This document shows, piece by piece, positions 47,026-56,134 of a stretch of 64,000 bases of DNA. The translations under genes were made by a program, and so were the position numbers. Under the pieces are notes generated by a model. It was not told the origin of the DNA. It did no database searches and worked only from the letters and a program-made list of their open reading frames with translations. Source of the DNA: Polyangia bacterium (GTDB lineage Bacteria > Myxococcota_A > Polyangia > Nannocystales > Nannocystaceae); the NCBI GenBank assembly GCA_030430565.1, contig JAUIKS010000001.1:62001-126000 (forward strand), read 5' to 3'. The first letter of the stretch is position 1, and every line of letters begins with the position of its first letter.

Positions 47026-47174
47026 TGATACAGCGCACCGCCTCCGCCGGGCGGTCCTCGCCCACATGTCGGGGGGCGCGCCCGCGGGCGCGCGCGCTCG
47101 CCCGGGGCGCCGGCCCGTGGTTCGGAGGCTGCAGAACCGCGCCGGCGCGGCGACGCCCGGCGGCCGGGCGGCGC

Positions 47175-48494
<1,320 letters not shown>

Positions 48495-48532
48495 ATCAAC
48501 CTCTCCAGCTCCGCGTCGCGCGGGTCCCCGGA

Positions 48533-48564
48533 CTATATGGTTTAAGAGACAGGTTGTAACCTGT
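48533..48564 (-). promoter_or_regulatory. Conserved upstream element, copy 2, with palindrome
   Basis: The 23-mer 48533-48555 matches copy 1 at 47003. It overlaps a perfect inverted repeat, ACAGGTT-GT-AACCTGT (48549-48564). It lies about 40 bp before the lipoprotein start, as expected of a promoter with an operator. Confidence 0.55.
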
Positions 48565-48640
48565 GGCTTGTTGCGACCAAGGCGGCGGCTCGCGGCGATT
48601 CGCCCCACCAGCGGCGACGCCTGACCCCGGCGGCCGGCGC

Positions 48641-49660
48641 TCAGGCGCTCGGTCGACGGCGACGGGGGCGCCGCTTCAGCACCCGCAAGAGCGCCTCGAG
48701 ATGAAACGCGCGGTTGAGCAGCGAGAGCTGCCGGCCGAGCTTTCGGGCCTCCCGCGACGCGTGGTTGATCAGCCCGGCGGGCACGCGCCAGCCGAGCGGG
48801 CGCTCGCGCCACAGCGCGGCCGCGACGCGGGTGACGTCATCGGCGAAGACCGGGCGCGGCCCGGGCCACGGCGCGAGCGCGCGGGGCAGGGGCGGCGCGT
48901 CGGTAGGCCCGAGCGCGCGCAGGGTCAGGGCCTCGCGCGCGCGCTGCTGAAAGCGCGAGTCGGCGCTCGTCATCAATTCGACGAGCTCGGCGGTGGTGCG
49001 CTCGTCCAGGTTGTTGAGCCGGTACACGCGCACGAGCTCGCGCAGCGAGTGGTGCGGCCTGCGGGAGAAGGCCTCGACCAGCCTCATGTCGACGCGCGCG
49101 CCGAGCTCCGTCGTCGCGCGGAGGGCCGCGTAGACGACGTCGTTGTCGTTGAGCCGCATGCAGCGGCGCAGCATCGGCAGCGCGCCCGCGCCCGCGCGCT
49201 GCTGGGCGACGTTGATCGCCCACTGCAGGCGCCAGCGCGTCGAGCGGCTGTTCAGGGCGTCGTCGCGGGCGAGCTGCGCTCGGTCGTCGAGCCAGAGCAG
49301 CGCGGTCGCGCCGAGCTGGAGCACGAAGAGGTTCGGCGAGTCGGCGAGCTCGCAGAGCGTCGTCGCGACGTCGCGGGCTCGGCTCGGCTCGTTGAACGCC
49401 AGGTCGAGCAGGAAGTCCGCGATCCGGCGGTAGGTAGCGAGCTCCGGCGGCGGTCGACGCAGCCACGCGGTGGTGCTTCGCTCCGCGCCGGCGCGGCGCT
49501 CGAGCTCCTCCCGGAGCGCGTCGAGGCCGGCCGGCAGCCCCGCGAGCACCCGGCGCTCGAGCGCGTCGCGGCGCGGGCGATCGTCGCAGCGGACATCGAG
49601 CTCGCGCGCGAGCTGACGCAGGCGCGCGCGCAGCATCGTCCTGTACCTGTAGTCCGCCAT
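48641..49660 (-). CDS. HEAT-like alpha-helical protein of unknown function
   Basis: 339 residues, rich in Arg, Ala and Leu. Regular helical pairs are visible ('LFVLQLGATALLWLDDRAQL', 'GALPMLRRCMRLNDNDVVYA', 'SLRELVRVYRLNNLDERTT'), which suggests a HEAT or ARM-like solenoid. There is no signal peptide or membrane segment. The C-terminus is strongly basic (RVLKRRPRRRRPSA), so binding to nucleic acid or membranes is possible. It lies 45 bp after the methyltransferase gene on the same strand, but no joint role is evident. Confidence 0.6.
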   Translation of the reverse strand: MADYRYRTMLRARLRQLARELDVRCDDRPRRDALERRVLAGLPAGLDALREELERRAGAERSTTAWLRRPPPELATYRRIADFLLDLAFNEPSRARDVATTLCELADSPNLFVLQLGATALLWLDDRAQLARDDALNSRSTRWRLQWAINVAQQRAGAGALPMLRRCMRLNDNDVVYAALRATTELGARVDMRLVEAFSRRPHHSLRELVRVYRLNNLDERTTAELVELMTSADSRFQQRAREALTLRALGPTDAPPLPRALAPWPGPRPVFADDVTRVAAALWRERPLGWRVPAGLINHASREARKLGRQLSLLNRAFHLEALLRVLKRRPRRRRPSA

Positions 49661-49705
49661 CGATCGCCGCGCGGGGCCCGGCTCGGCATGGTACCGCGGC
49701 GTGGA

Positions 49706-50398
49706 TCAGCGCGGGGAGGCGACCGTGACTTCGAATGGCACGCCCATCACGATGACGGCCTCGTGGTGGAGCACGCGCCAGCGCGCGGGCGAGAGCCGGC
49801 GCGCGAGCGCGAGCGGGCGACAGCCGCCGAAGCGCGCTGGGCTGAGCGAGACGACGGCGCCCCAGAGGCGGGCGACGCCGCGGCTGAGGGGCCCCGCGCC
49901 GCGCCCGAGGTTGACGACGCACAGCCGCCCCCGCGGGCGCGCGAGCGCGCGGTGAGCCTCGGCGATGACGGCGTCGATGGTCGACGCCGGCAGCAGGTCG
50001 AGCACGTAGGTCGCGAGCACGCGATCGCAGCCGCCGTCGGCGACCGCGAGCCGCGGCGCGCCGTCGGTCTGCTCGACGCTCGCGCGCGGGCTCCAGGGCC
50101 GCACGCGCTCGCGGGTCAGCGCGACCATCGTCGCGCTCACGTCGTAGCCGCGGTAGCGCGCGTCCGCGGGGAGGTGGCGCTCGAGCAGCTCGGCGGCGAC
50201 GCGACCGGTCCCGCAGCCGAGCTCGATCACGTCGCGCGCCGTCGCGAAGTCGCCGGCCTTCAGCAGCGCGCGGACGCCTGGGTTTTCGAATAGCCCGGAG
50301 GCGTCCTGCCACGCGCCGAGTCGATCGTAGAACGCGCGCGCCTCCGCGGGGCTGATCCCGCCGCGCGTGTCGTCGTCGTCGGTGCTCGCGGCTCCCAT
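49706..50398 (-). CDS. SAM-dependent class I methyltransferase
   Basis: 230 residues from the ATG at 50398. Motif I is 'DVIELGCGTGRVAAELLERH', followed by 'YRGYDVSATMVALTRERV' and 'DRVLATYVLDLLPASTIDAV'. The C-terminus has 'GGCRPLALARRLSPARWRVL', similar to small-molecule or quinone-type methyltransferases. The substrate is unknown. It diverges from the ferritin-like lipoprotein gene across 43 bp. Earlier in-frame starts would overlap that gene's start, so I chose this one. Confidence 0.75.
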   Translation of the reverse strand: MGAASTDDDDTRGGISPAEARAFYDRLGAWQDASGLFENPGVRALLKAGDFATARDVIELGCGTGRVAAELLERHLPADARYRGYDVSATMVALTRERVRPWSPRASVEQTDGAPRLAVADGGCDRVLATYVLDLLPASTIDAVIAEAHRALARPRGRLCVVNLGRGAGPLSRGVARLWGAVVSLSPARFGGCRPLALARRLSPARWRVLHHEAVIVMGVPFEVTVASPR

Positions 50399-50441
50399 CA
50401 CGTTCGCGGTGTAGCACGGCCGGCTGTGAGATACTCCCGAT

Positions 50442-51911
50442 ATGATGATGGACCTCGGGCTCGATCGGTTTCGACTCTCGCTGCTGTGCGCGATGGGGCT
50501 GCTCGCGGCCTGTGGACCGCAGACGGGGAGCACGGACACGAATCAGGGCACCGAGTCCTCCTCGGAGTCTGGCGTCGTGGCGACCGCGTGTGAGGGCGCG
50601 ACGCCGATCATGCAGGTCAACGCCGAGGGCGTGGAGACGGGCTGGCTGCTCTGCGCCAGCGGTGCGATCCACCGCGACGCGGCGGTCGAGTGCGTCGACC
50701 CGACGCCGGGCGGCGCGGCCTGCCCCTACGAGGGCATGGCCTGCGAGAGCGACGCGGACTGCGACGCCGGCCCCTTCGGGCGCTGCGTCGACACCAGCTT
50801 CTTCGACCAGTCCTGCGGCTGCGTCTACGGCTGCGAGCGCGACGCCGACTGCTCCGGCAACACGGTCTGCGCCTGCGGCGGGGACGCGGGCGAGGGCAAC
50901 GCCTACCCGTCAGCGGCGCGCTGCATCCCCACGACCTGCACGCTCTCGGCCGACTGCGACGCGCAGATGTGCGCCATGAGCTCGCTGCAGGACGGCTGCG
51001 GCGCGAACTACCAGGCCGCCTGCACGACGCCCCAGGACGCCTGCCAGGCCGACGCGGACTGCGACGTCGACTGCCACCCCGAGGGCCCCGGCGGCGCGTG
51101 GGAGTGCGTCGACTACTGCTGCTGCGGGCGACCCTTCATCGTCGAGGGCCGCGCGCGCGTCGCCAGCCTGCGGGCGCGCGTCGACTGGGGCGCGTCGATC
51201 GAAGATGTCTCAGAGGACCTGTCTGATGAGTCGCGCGCGCGCGCGGCGGAGCACTGGCGCGGCGCGGCGCTGATGGAGCACGCCTCGATCCCCTCGTTCG
51301 CGCGCTTCTCGCTCCAGCTGCTCGCCGGCGGCGCGCCGCCGGAGCTGCTCGTGGAGGCCTGTCGCGCGACCCGTGACGAGATCGTGCACGCGCGCCGCTG
51401 CTTCGCCCACGCGGCCCGCTACGCCGACGCGCCCGCGCTCGGCCCCGGCGCGCTCGACGTCCACGGGCGCGGGGCCAACGAGCTCGAGGCGACGCTCACG
51501 GCGGTCGTCCACGAGGCCTGCGTCGGCGAGACGCTGGCGGCGATCGAGGCGGCCGCGGCCCGCGACCGCGCCCGCGAGGCGGCGGTCGTGCGCACGCTCG
51601 AGGTGATCGCGGCCGACGAGCTGCGGCACGCGCAGCTGGGCTGGCGCACGCTCCGGTGGGCGCTCGCCGAGCAGCCGTCCGCGCGCGTCGTGATCGCGCG
51701 CGCGTTCGCGGCCGCGCTCAGCGAGGCCCGCGCGTCGCTGTCGGCTGCTCCCCGCCGCCCCGTCGACGCGAACGCGGAGGGGCACGGCGTGCTCGACGAC
51801 GCGACGAGGCGCGAGCTGCTCGCGCGAGCGCTGCAGGAGGTCGTGCTCCCGTGCGCGCGCGCGCTGCTCGGCGAGGGCGTCGCAGACGCGCGCGCGCGAG
51901 CTCGGGTATAA
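50442..51911 (+). CDS. Lipoprotein: Cys-rich domain fused to ferritin-like diiron domain
   Basis: 489 residues. The lipobox is 'LLAAC'. Residues 45-235 are Cys-rich ('CESDADCDAGPFGRC', 'CERDADCSGNTVCAC', 'CVDYCCCG'). From about 270 a four-helix ferritin-like domain follows with the expected ligands: Glu and His in 'MEHASIPSFARFSLQ', ExxH in 'TRDEIVHARRC', Glu in 'EACVGETLAAIEA' and ExxH in 'ADELRHAQLGW'. Most ferritin-like proteins are cytosolic; one on a lipid-anchored, disulfide-rich carrier is unusual. Possible roles are metal binding or oxidation at the cell surface. An AgmX-like lipoprotein gene follows 8 bp later. Confidence 0.8.
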   Translation: MMMDLGLDRFRLSLLCAMGLLAACGPQTGSTDTNQGTESSSESGVVATACEGATPIMQVNAEGVETGWLLCASGAIHRDAAVECVDPTPGGAACPYEGMACESDADCDAGPFGRCVDTSFFDQSCGCVYGCERDADCSGNTVCACGGDAGEGNAYPSAARCIPTTCTLSADCDAQMCAMSSLQDGCGANYQAACTTPQDACQADADCDVDCHPEGPGGAWECVDYCCCGRPFIVEGRARVASLRARVDWGASIEDVSEDLSDESRARAAEHWRGAALMEHASIPSFARFSLQLLAGGAPPELLVEACRATRDEIVHARRCFAHAARYADAPALGPGALDVHGRGANELEATLTAVVHEACVGETLAAIEAAAARDRAREAAVVRTLEVIAADELRHAQLGWRTLRWALAEQPSARVVIARAFAAALSEARASLSAAPRRPVDANAEGHGVLDDATRRELLARALQEVVLPCARALLGEGVADARARARV

Positions 51912-51919
51912 GTACGCCC

Positions 51920-52405
51920 ATGCGCACACGTACCCTCGCATCCTCCGCGCTGCTGTGGGCGCTCGTCCTCGGCGTCGCGCTCCCTGGCTGCAAGAAGCCG
52001 CCCGAGAGCGAGCCGCCCGATGAGGCCGGAGAGACAGGCGACACCAGCGCCGGCGACGTCGGCGACGACGATGACGACGAGGAGGAGGGCGGCGATCCGC
52101 TGTCCTTCGAGGACTTCCAGGAGACCGCGGACTACCGCACCCACACGGTCGTCGACTGCTACACGACGCAGTTCGCGGAGCAGAAGGACGCGCCCACGGG
52201 CAAGCTGATCGTCCAGATCACGATCGCGGGCGACGGCGGGGTCACCAACGTCGAGATCGACCCCAACGGTGATCTTAAGGACGAGACGCTTCAGAAGTGC
52301 GCGCTCGAGCAGATCCACTCGTGGAAGTTCGACGAGACGGGATCGTCGAAGGAGGTCGTGCACCCGCACACCTTCGACTTCCGCCCCGGCGAGCTGCTGA
52401 AGTAG
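51920..52405 (+). CDS. Lipoprotein with AgmX/PglI-like C-terminal domain
   Basis: 161 residues. The lipobox is 'GVALPGC'. After an acidic linker ('GDVGDDDDDEEEGGD') comes 'YTTQFAEQKDAPTGKLIVQI', 'GGVTNVEIDPNGDLKDETL' and 'CALEQIHSWKFDE'. That is the pattern of TonB-C/AgmX-PglI-like domains, in which one Cys precedes the last helix and pairs with an earlier one. In myxobacteria such domains occur in gliding and envelope proteins. It follows the ferritin-like lipoprotein by 8 bp and precedes a propeller lipoprotein by 16 bp, so an operon is likely. Confidence 0.75.
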   Translation: MRTRTLASSALLWALVLGVALPGCKKPPESEPPDEAGETGDTSAGDVGDDDDDEEEGGDPLSFEDFQETADYRTHTVVDCYTTQFAEQKDAPTGKLIVQITIAGDGGVTNVEIDPNGDLKDETLQKCALEQIHSWKFDETGSSKEVVHPHTFDFRPGELLK

Positions 52406-52421
52406 CGCTGCAGGGGATGCT

Positions 52422-53513
52422 GTGCACCGACTGGCGCTATTCCTCGTGGGCGCGCTCGCGTGCGCGCCCTCCGTAGCGACGCCCGAGCCGACGAGGAAGA
52501 GCCCCGGCGAGCCTTCGTCGCCCGACTCGGCCGCGGGCGACCTGGGTCGCGCGGTCGCGGCCCTCCCCGACGGCGTACGCGTGGTTCATCGCGACCTGCG
52601 CGGTCGCGTGTGGTTCGCGGGGGGCGACGCCGGGCTGTTCGCCTACGCCGACGGCGCGCTGCGCCGCTACTCGACCTCCGACGGGCTGTGCGACACCGAG
52701 ATCATCGAAATCGTCGAGGACGCGCGCGGGCGAGTCTACTTTGACGCGCGCTCCTGCGTCGCGCGCTACGACGGCCGCGAGTTCTTCACCCTGCCGATCT
52801 CCGCCGCGACCGAGGAGTCGTGGGCGCTGGAGTCGGACGACCTGTGGTTTCGCATGGGGTGGAGTCGACAGGGGCCGCTGCGATGGGACGGCGAGATGCT
52901 GCACCAGCTGACGTTCCCCGAGACCGCGCGGGAGCGCGCCTTCGATCGCGCGTGGCCGCGGGCGAGCTACGAGCCGCAGGGGCTGTACTCGATCTACCGC
53001 GACCGCGGCGGGGCGGTCTGGTTCGGCACGGCCTCGCTGGGGCTGGCTCGCTGGGACGGCGAGACGCTGGCCTGGATGTACGAAGAGGGGCTCACGCGCA
53101 CGCCTAGCGGCGGTGACTTCGGCATTCGCTCGATCGTCGAGGACGACCAGGGCGCGCTCTGGATCTGCAACGGCCGACAGCGGTTTCACGTCGAGGCCGG
53201 CACCGAGACGCGCGACGGCGAGTCGCGGGTTCGCTACACAAGCGCACCAGGCGTCGAAGAGTGGACCGGGGCGGGCTCCGATGACGCGCCGTACTTCCTG
53301 TCGATAGCGAAGGATCGCGAGGGCGACCTCTGGATGGCGAGCTACGAGCGCGGGGTCTGGCGCGTGCGCGGCGAGACGGCGCGCTACTACGATCTGGACG
53401 GCGCGCGGATCTACAGCGTCTACGCCGACCGCGAGGGCGACGTCTGGCTCGGGACCCACGAGCGCGGCGCGATGCGGCTCGAGGGCGAGACCTTCGTCAC
53501 CTTCTCACCGTGA
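52422..53513 (+). CDS. Lipoprotein with two-component-regulator-type beta-propeller
   Basis: 363 residues from a GTG. The lipobox is 'LFLVGALAC'. The mature part holds repeated blades of the Reg_prop type: 'RDLRGRVWFAGGDAGLFAY', 'YRDRGGAVWFGTASLGLARW', 'VEDDQGALWICNG', 'AKDREGDLWMASYERGVWRV' and 'YADREGDVWLGTHERGAMRL'. Such propellers usually sense ligands as part of hybrid kinases; here the propeller stands alone on a lipid anchor. It is the last gene of a three-lipoprotein run. Its end overlaps the convergent GDPD gene by 9 bp. Confidence 0.8.
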   Translation: MHRLALFLVGALACAPSVATPEPTRKSPGEPSSPDSAAGDLGRAVAALPDGVRVVHRDLRGRVWFAGGDAGLFAYADGALRRYSTSDGLCDTEIIEIVEDARGRVYFDARSCVARYDGREFFTLPISAATEESWALESDDLWFRMGWSRQGPLRWDGEMLHQLTFPETARERAFDRAWPRASYEPQGLYSIYRDRGGAVWFGTASLGLARWDGETLAWMYEEGLTRTPSGGDFGIRSIVEDDQGALWICNGRQRFHVEAGTETRDGESRVRYTSAPGVEEWTGAGSDDAPYFLSIAKDREGDLWMASYERGVWRVRGETARYYDLDGARIYSVYADREGDVWLGTHERGAMRLEGETFVTFSP

Positions 53514-54647
53514 CGAGCGAGGGCGCCGACGCGCGAGCGCGAGGCCAGCCATTATCAGCCACGCGAGACCGCCGCGCCGATCGCCTGACGCCCCGCGGCA
53601 GCCGCAGCCCTCGGCGTCGTCGAGAGCGTCGGAGTCGGTCGCGTCATCGGAGTCGGTCCCGGGCGCGTCGTCGTCGTCATCGTCGTCACCTGCGCTTGTC
53701 GACATGTCACCGCTGTCGGTGGTGCCGGCGCTCTCGGTGGTGCCGGGCTCGCCGGTGGTCTCGGTGCCGCCGGTGGTCTCGAGCTCGTCGCACTGGAGCG
53801 CGCGCTCGTCCTCGACGCGCGGCGGCTCGTTGGTGATGATCGCGTCGACGTCGGCCGCGAACATGTCGGCGATATCCACGGGGTCGTCGACCGTCCAGAC
53901 GTTGACCTCCAGGCCCTCGGCGTGGACCTGCGCGACCACGTCGGCGTTCACGTTCGCGATGTTGAGGTTGAGCGCCTGAAAGCCGGCCTCGACCGCGAGC
54001 GGCAGGAGATCGGCGGTGAGCGCCAGGTACCCCAGGTAGATGTCGGGGTCCTGGGCGCGCACGGCCTCGAGCAGCATGAGGTCGAAGGAGCTGATCGAGC
54101 GCAGGCGGTCTTGATCGTCGGCCTCCAGCACCTCGAGCACCGCCGCGGCGAACTCCTCGCGGCTGACCTCGGGGCACGCGCCGCCGCCGTCGTACTTCAT
54201 CTCGACGTTGAGATCGATCGGGACCTGCAGGACGACCTCGGCGAGGGTGGGGACGGTGACGCCCTCGCCCGCCATCGGCGTGCCGGCGCCGGCGTCGAGC
54301 TGCTGCAGCTCGGCGACCGTGTGGGCGGAGACGCAGCCCTCGCCGTCGGTCGTCGCCTCGAGCGAGCTGTCGTGCATGAGCACGGGCACGCCGTCGGCGG
54401 ACATCCGCACGTCGAACTCGACGTTGGTCGCGCCCTCCTCGATCGCCTGCAGCAGCGAGGGGATCGTGTTCTCGGGGTAGGGGTTGTCGGCCTTCGAATT
54501 GCCGGTGCCGCGGTGCCCGGCGTTGATCGGGCGACCGTCGAGGCAGTCGGCGCGCGCGTGGTCGGGAACGGTGAGCGCGAGCGCGAGCGCGAGCGCGGGG
54601 AGCGAGAGCAGCAGGAGGGCGCGGAGCGAGGTTGGGGAGGGCGACAT
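53505..54647 (-). CDS. Secreted glycerophosphodiester phosphodiesterase with MYXO-CTERM tail
   Basis: 380 residues from the ATG at 54647. A Sec signal peptide ends near 'DHARA'. The GDPD core shows 'INAGHRGTG', 'NPYPENTIPSLLQAIEEG', 'VEFDVRMSADGVPVLMHD' and 'LNVEMKYDG', the expected metal and catalytic residues. It hydrolyses glycerophosphodiesters to glycerol-3-phosphate. A long Thr/Ser/Asp-rich linker follows, then 'EGCGCRGASGDRRGGLAWLI', a hydrophobic helix and 'RRRPR'. This is a MYXO-CTERM sorting tail, thought to be processed at the Cys for display at the cell surface. So this is a surface-anchored lipid-degrading enzyme. Confidence 0.9.
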   Translation of the reverse strand: MSPSPTSLRALLLLSLPALALALALTVPDHARADCLDGRPINAGHRGTGNSKADNPYPENTIPSLLQAIEEGATNVEFDVRMSADGVPVLMHDSSLEATTDGEGCVSAHTVAELQQLDAGAGTPMAGEGVTVPTLAEVVLQVPIDLNVEMKYDGGGACPEVSREEFAAAVLEVLEADDQDRLRSISSFDLMLLEAVRAQDPDIYLGYLALTADLLPLAVEAGFQALNLNIANVNADVVAQVHAEGLEVNVWTVDDPVDIADMFAADVDAIITNEPPRVEDERALQCDELETTGGTETTGEPGTTESAGTTDSGDMSTSAGDDDDDDDAPGTDSDDATDSDALDDAEGCGCRGASGDRRGGLAWLIMAGLALARRRPRSSR

Positions 54648-54706
54648 GGTTTGGCGAGCGCGAGCGCGCGCGCGCACGGTAGCAGCTCGCCGGCGCTCGC
54701 GTGGAG

Positions 54707-56134
54707 CTACGCCGCGACAATCCTCGGGAGCCGCAGCCGCGCGACGCAGCCGCCCCCGTCCTCGCGGTTGCGCAGCGTCAGGCTGCCGCCGTGACCCTCC
54801 GCGATCTGGCGCGCGAGCACGAGGCCGATGCCGGAGCCGCCGGGCTTGGTCGTGAAGAAGGGGACGAACAGGTTCGCGGTCTTCGCCAGCCCGGGGCCGC
54901 GGTCGCGGACCGCGAACTCGATCTGCTCGCCGTCGCGCCGCCACTCGAGCCGCACGGCCGCGGGCGCGTCGGCGTCGGCCTCGAGGCTAGCGTCGGCGGC
55001 GTTGCGCAGCAGGTTGATCAGCGCCTGCTCGAGCTGATCGGGGTCGGCGCTGAGCTCCAGCGCGCGCGGCCCGTGCAGCTCCACCGAGACGCGCTCCTCG
55101 AGCCCGGCGAGTCGGCGGATCCACGGCGTGACCTCGAAGCGCCGCGGGTTGGGCGGGGGCAGCCGCGCGAGCCGAGCGTACTCCCCCATGAAGCGCCGCA
55201 GGCCCTCGGCCCGGCGCGCGATCACGTCGAGGCCCTCGCGCACGTCCTCGTCCCAGTCCGGCGCGGGCGGCTGACGATCGGCCTGTCGGCGCAGGCTGCC
55301 CGCGATCGAGTGGATCGGCGTGAGCGAGTTGTTGATCTCGTGGCTGAGCACGCGGATCAGCCGCTTCCAGGCGACGCGCTCCTCGTCGCGCAGCGCCTGG
55401 CTCAGGTCCGAGAGCACGAGCAGCTGGTGCGGGCGACCGCCCTGGCGAAACTCGCTGCGGCGCAGCGCCCAGCGGCGCTCGCCCGCGGGGGCGCCGTGCT
55501 CGAGGCCGCCGGGGAAGCTGGCGACGATCACGTGCACCGGCGGGCACTGAAGGCAGCTGTCGAGGCCGAGCTCGCGGGCCGGCAGCCCGAGCAGCCGCTC
55601 CTCCGGGCGCGCGAGCAGGCGCGCGCCGGCTTGGTTGACGAGCTGCAGCTCGCCGGCCTGATCAAAGGTGAAGACCGCGACGTTGATCTCGGCCATGACC
55701 GCGCGCAGCAGCGCGGTGGCCTCGAGCGCGCCGAGCCGCTGCTCGCGGAGGATGGTCGCGAGCGCGTTGAGCTCGTGCAGCGCGAGGCCGAGGTCGTCGT
55801 CGACCCGGGCTCCGCGGGCGCGCAGCGAGTAGTCGCCGCGGCGCAGCCCGCCGAGCAGGTTCGCGAGCGTGCGCAGCGGGCGGGTGACCTGACCGCGCAG
55901 CGCGAGCAGCCCGCCGGCGAAGCAGCACACGAGCAGCGCGCTCGCGGTGACGCGCAGCTTGATCGAGAGCGCCTGCGCGTCGTCGCGCCACAGCAGCCAG
56001 GTCGCGCACAGCAGCGCGGGCAGGGCGGCCGTGAGCGCGAGCAGCAGCACGCGCGCGCCGTGTCGCAGCTCACCGCGCTCGGCCGCGTCGGCGCTCGCTC
56101 GCGGGACCGGGCCCGCGCGCGCGCCCTCGGTCAC
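54707..56134 (-). CDS. Sensor histidine kinase (NtrY-like) paired with NtrC regulator
   Basis: 475 residues from a GTG that overlaps the regulator's stop (GTGA). Two membrane segments ('VLLLALTAALPALLCATWLL', 'LRVTASALLVCCFAGGLLAL') precede a HAMP-like region ('RPLRTLANLLGGLRRGDYSL') and a PAS-like domain ('VFTFDQAGELQLVNQAGARL'). The H box is 'RVLSHEINNSLTPIHSIAGS', typical of NtrY-type kinases. The ATPase has 'LINLLRNAADAS', 'VRDRGPGL', 'FVPFFTTKPGGSGIGLVLAR' and 'GHGGSLTLRN'. There is almost no periplasmic loop, so it probably senses the membrane. It is translated with the regulator. Confidence 0.9.
   Translation of the reverse strand: MTEGARAGPVPRASADAAERGELRHGARVLLLALTAALPALLCATWLLWRDDAQALSIKLRVTASALLVCCFAGGLLALRGQVTRPLRTLANLLGGLRRGDYSLRARGARVDDDLGLALHELNALATILREQRLGALEATALLRAVMAEINVAVFTFDQAGELQLVNQAGARLLARPEERLLGLPARELGLDSCLQCPPVHVIVASFPGGLEHGAPAGERRWALRRSEFRQGGRPHQLLVLSDLSQALRDEERVAWKRLIRVLSHEINNSLTPIHSIAGSLRRQADRQPPAPDWDEDVREGLDVIARRAEGLRRFMGEYARLARLPPPNPRRFEVTPWIRRLAGLEERVSVELHGPRALELSADPDQLEQALINLLRNAADASLEADADAPAAVRLEWRRDGEQIEFAVRDRGPGLAKTANLFVPFFTTKPGGSGIGLVLARQIAEGHGGSLTLRNREDGGGCVARLRLPRIVAA

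Noticed and set aside
48563..50293. 576-codon plus-strand frame
   Set aside because: Runs across the HEAT-like and methyltransferase genes in antisense. It is full of Arg/Ala/Gly/Glu with no motifs.
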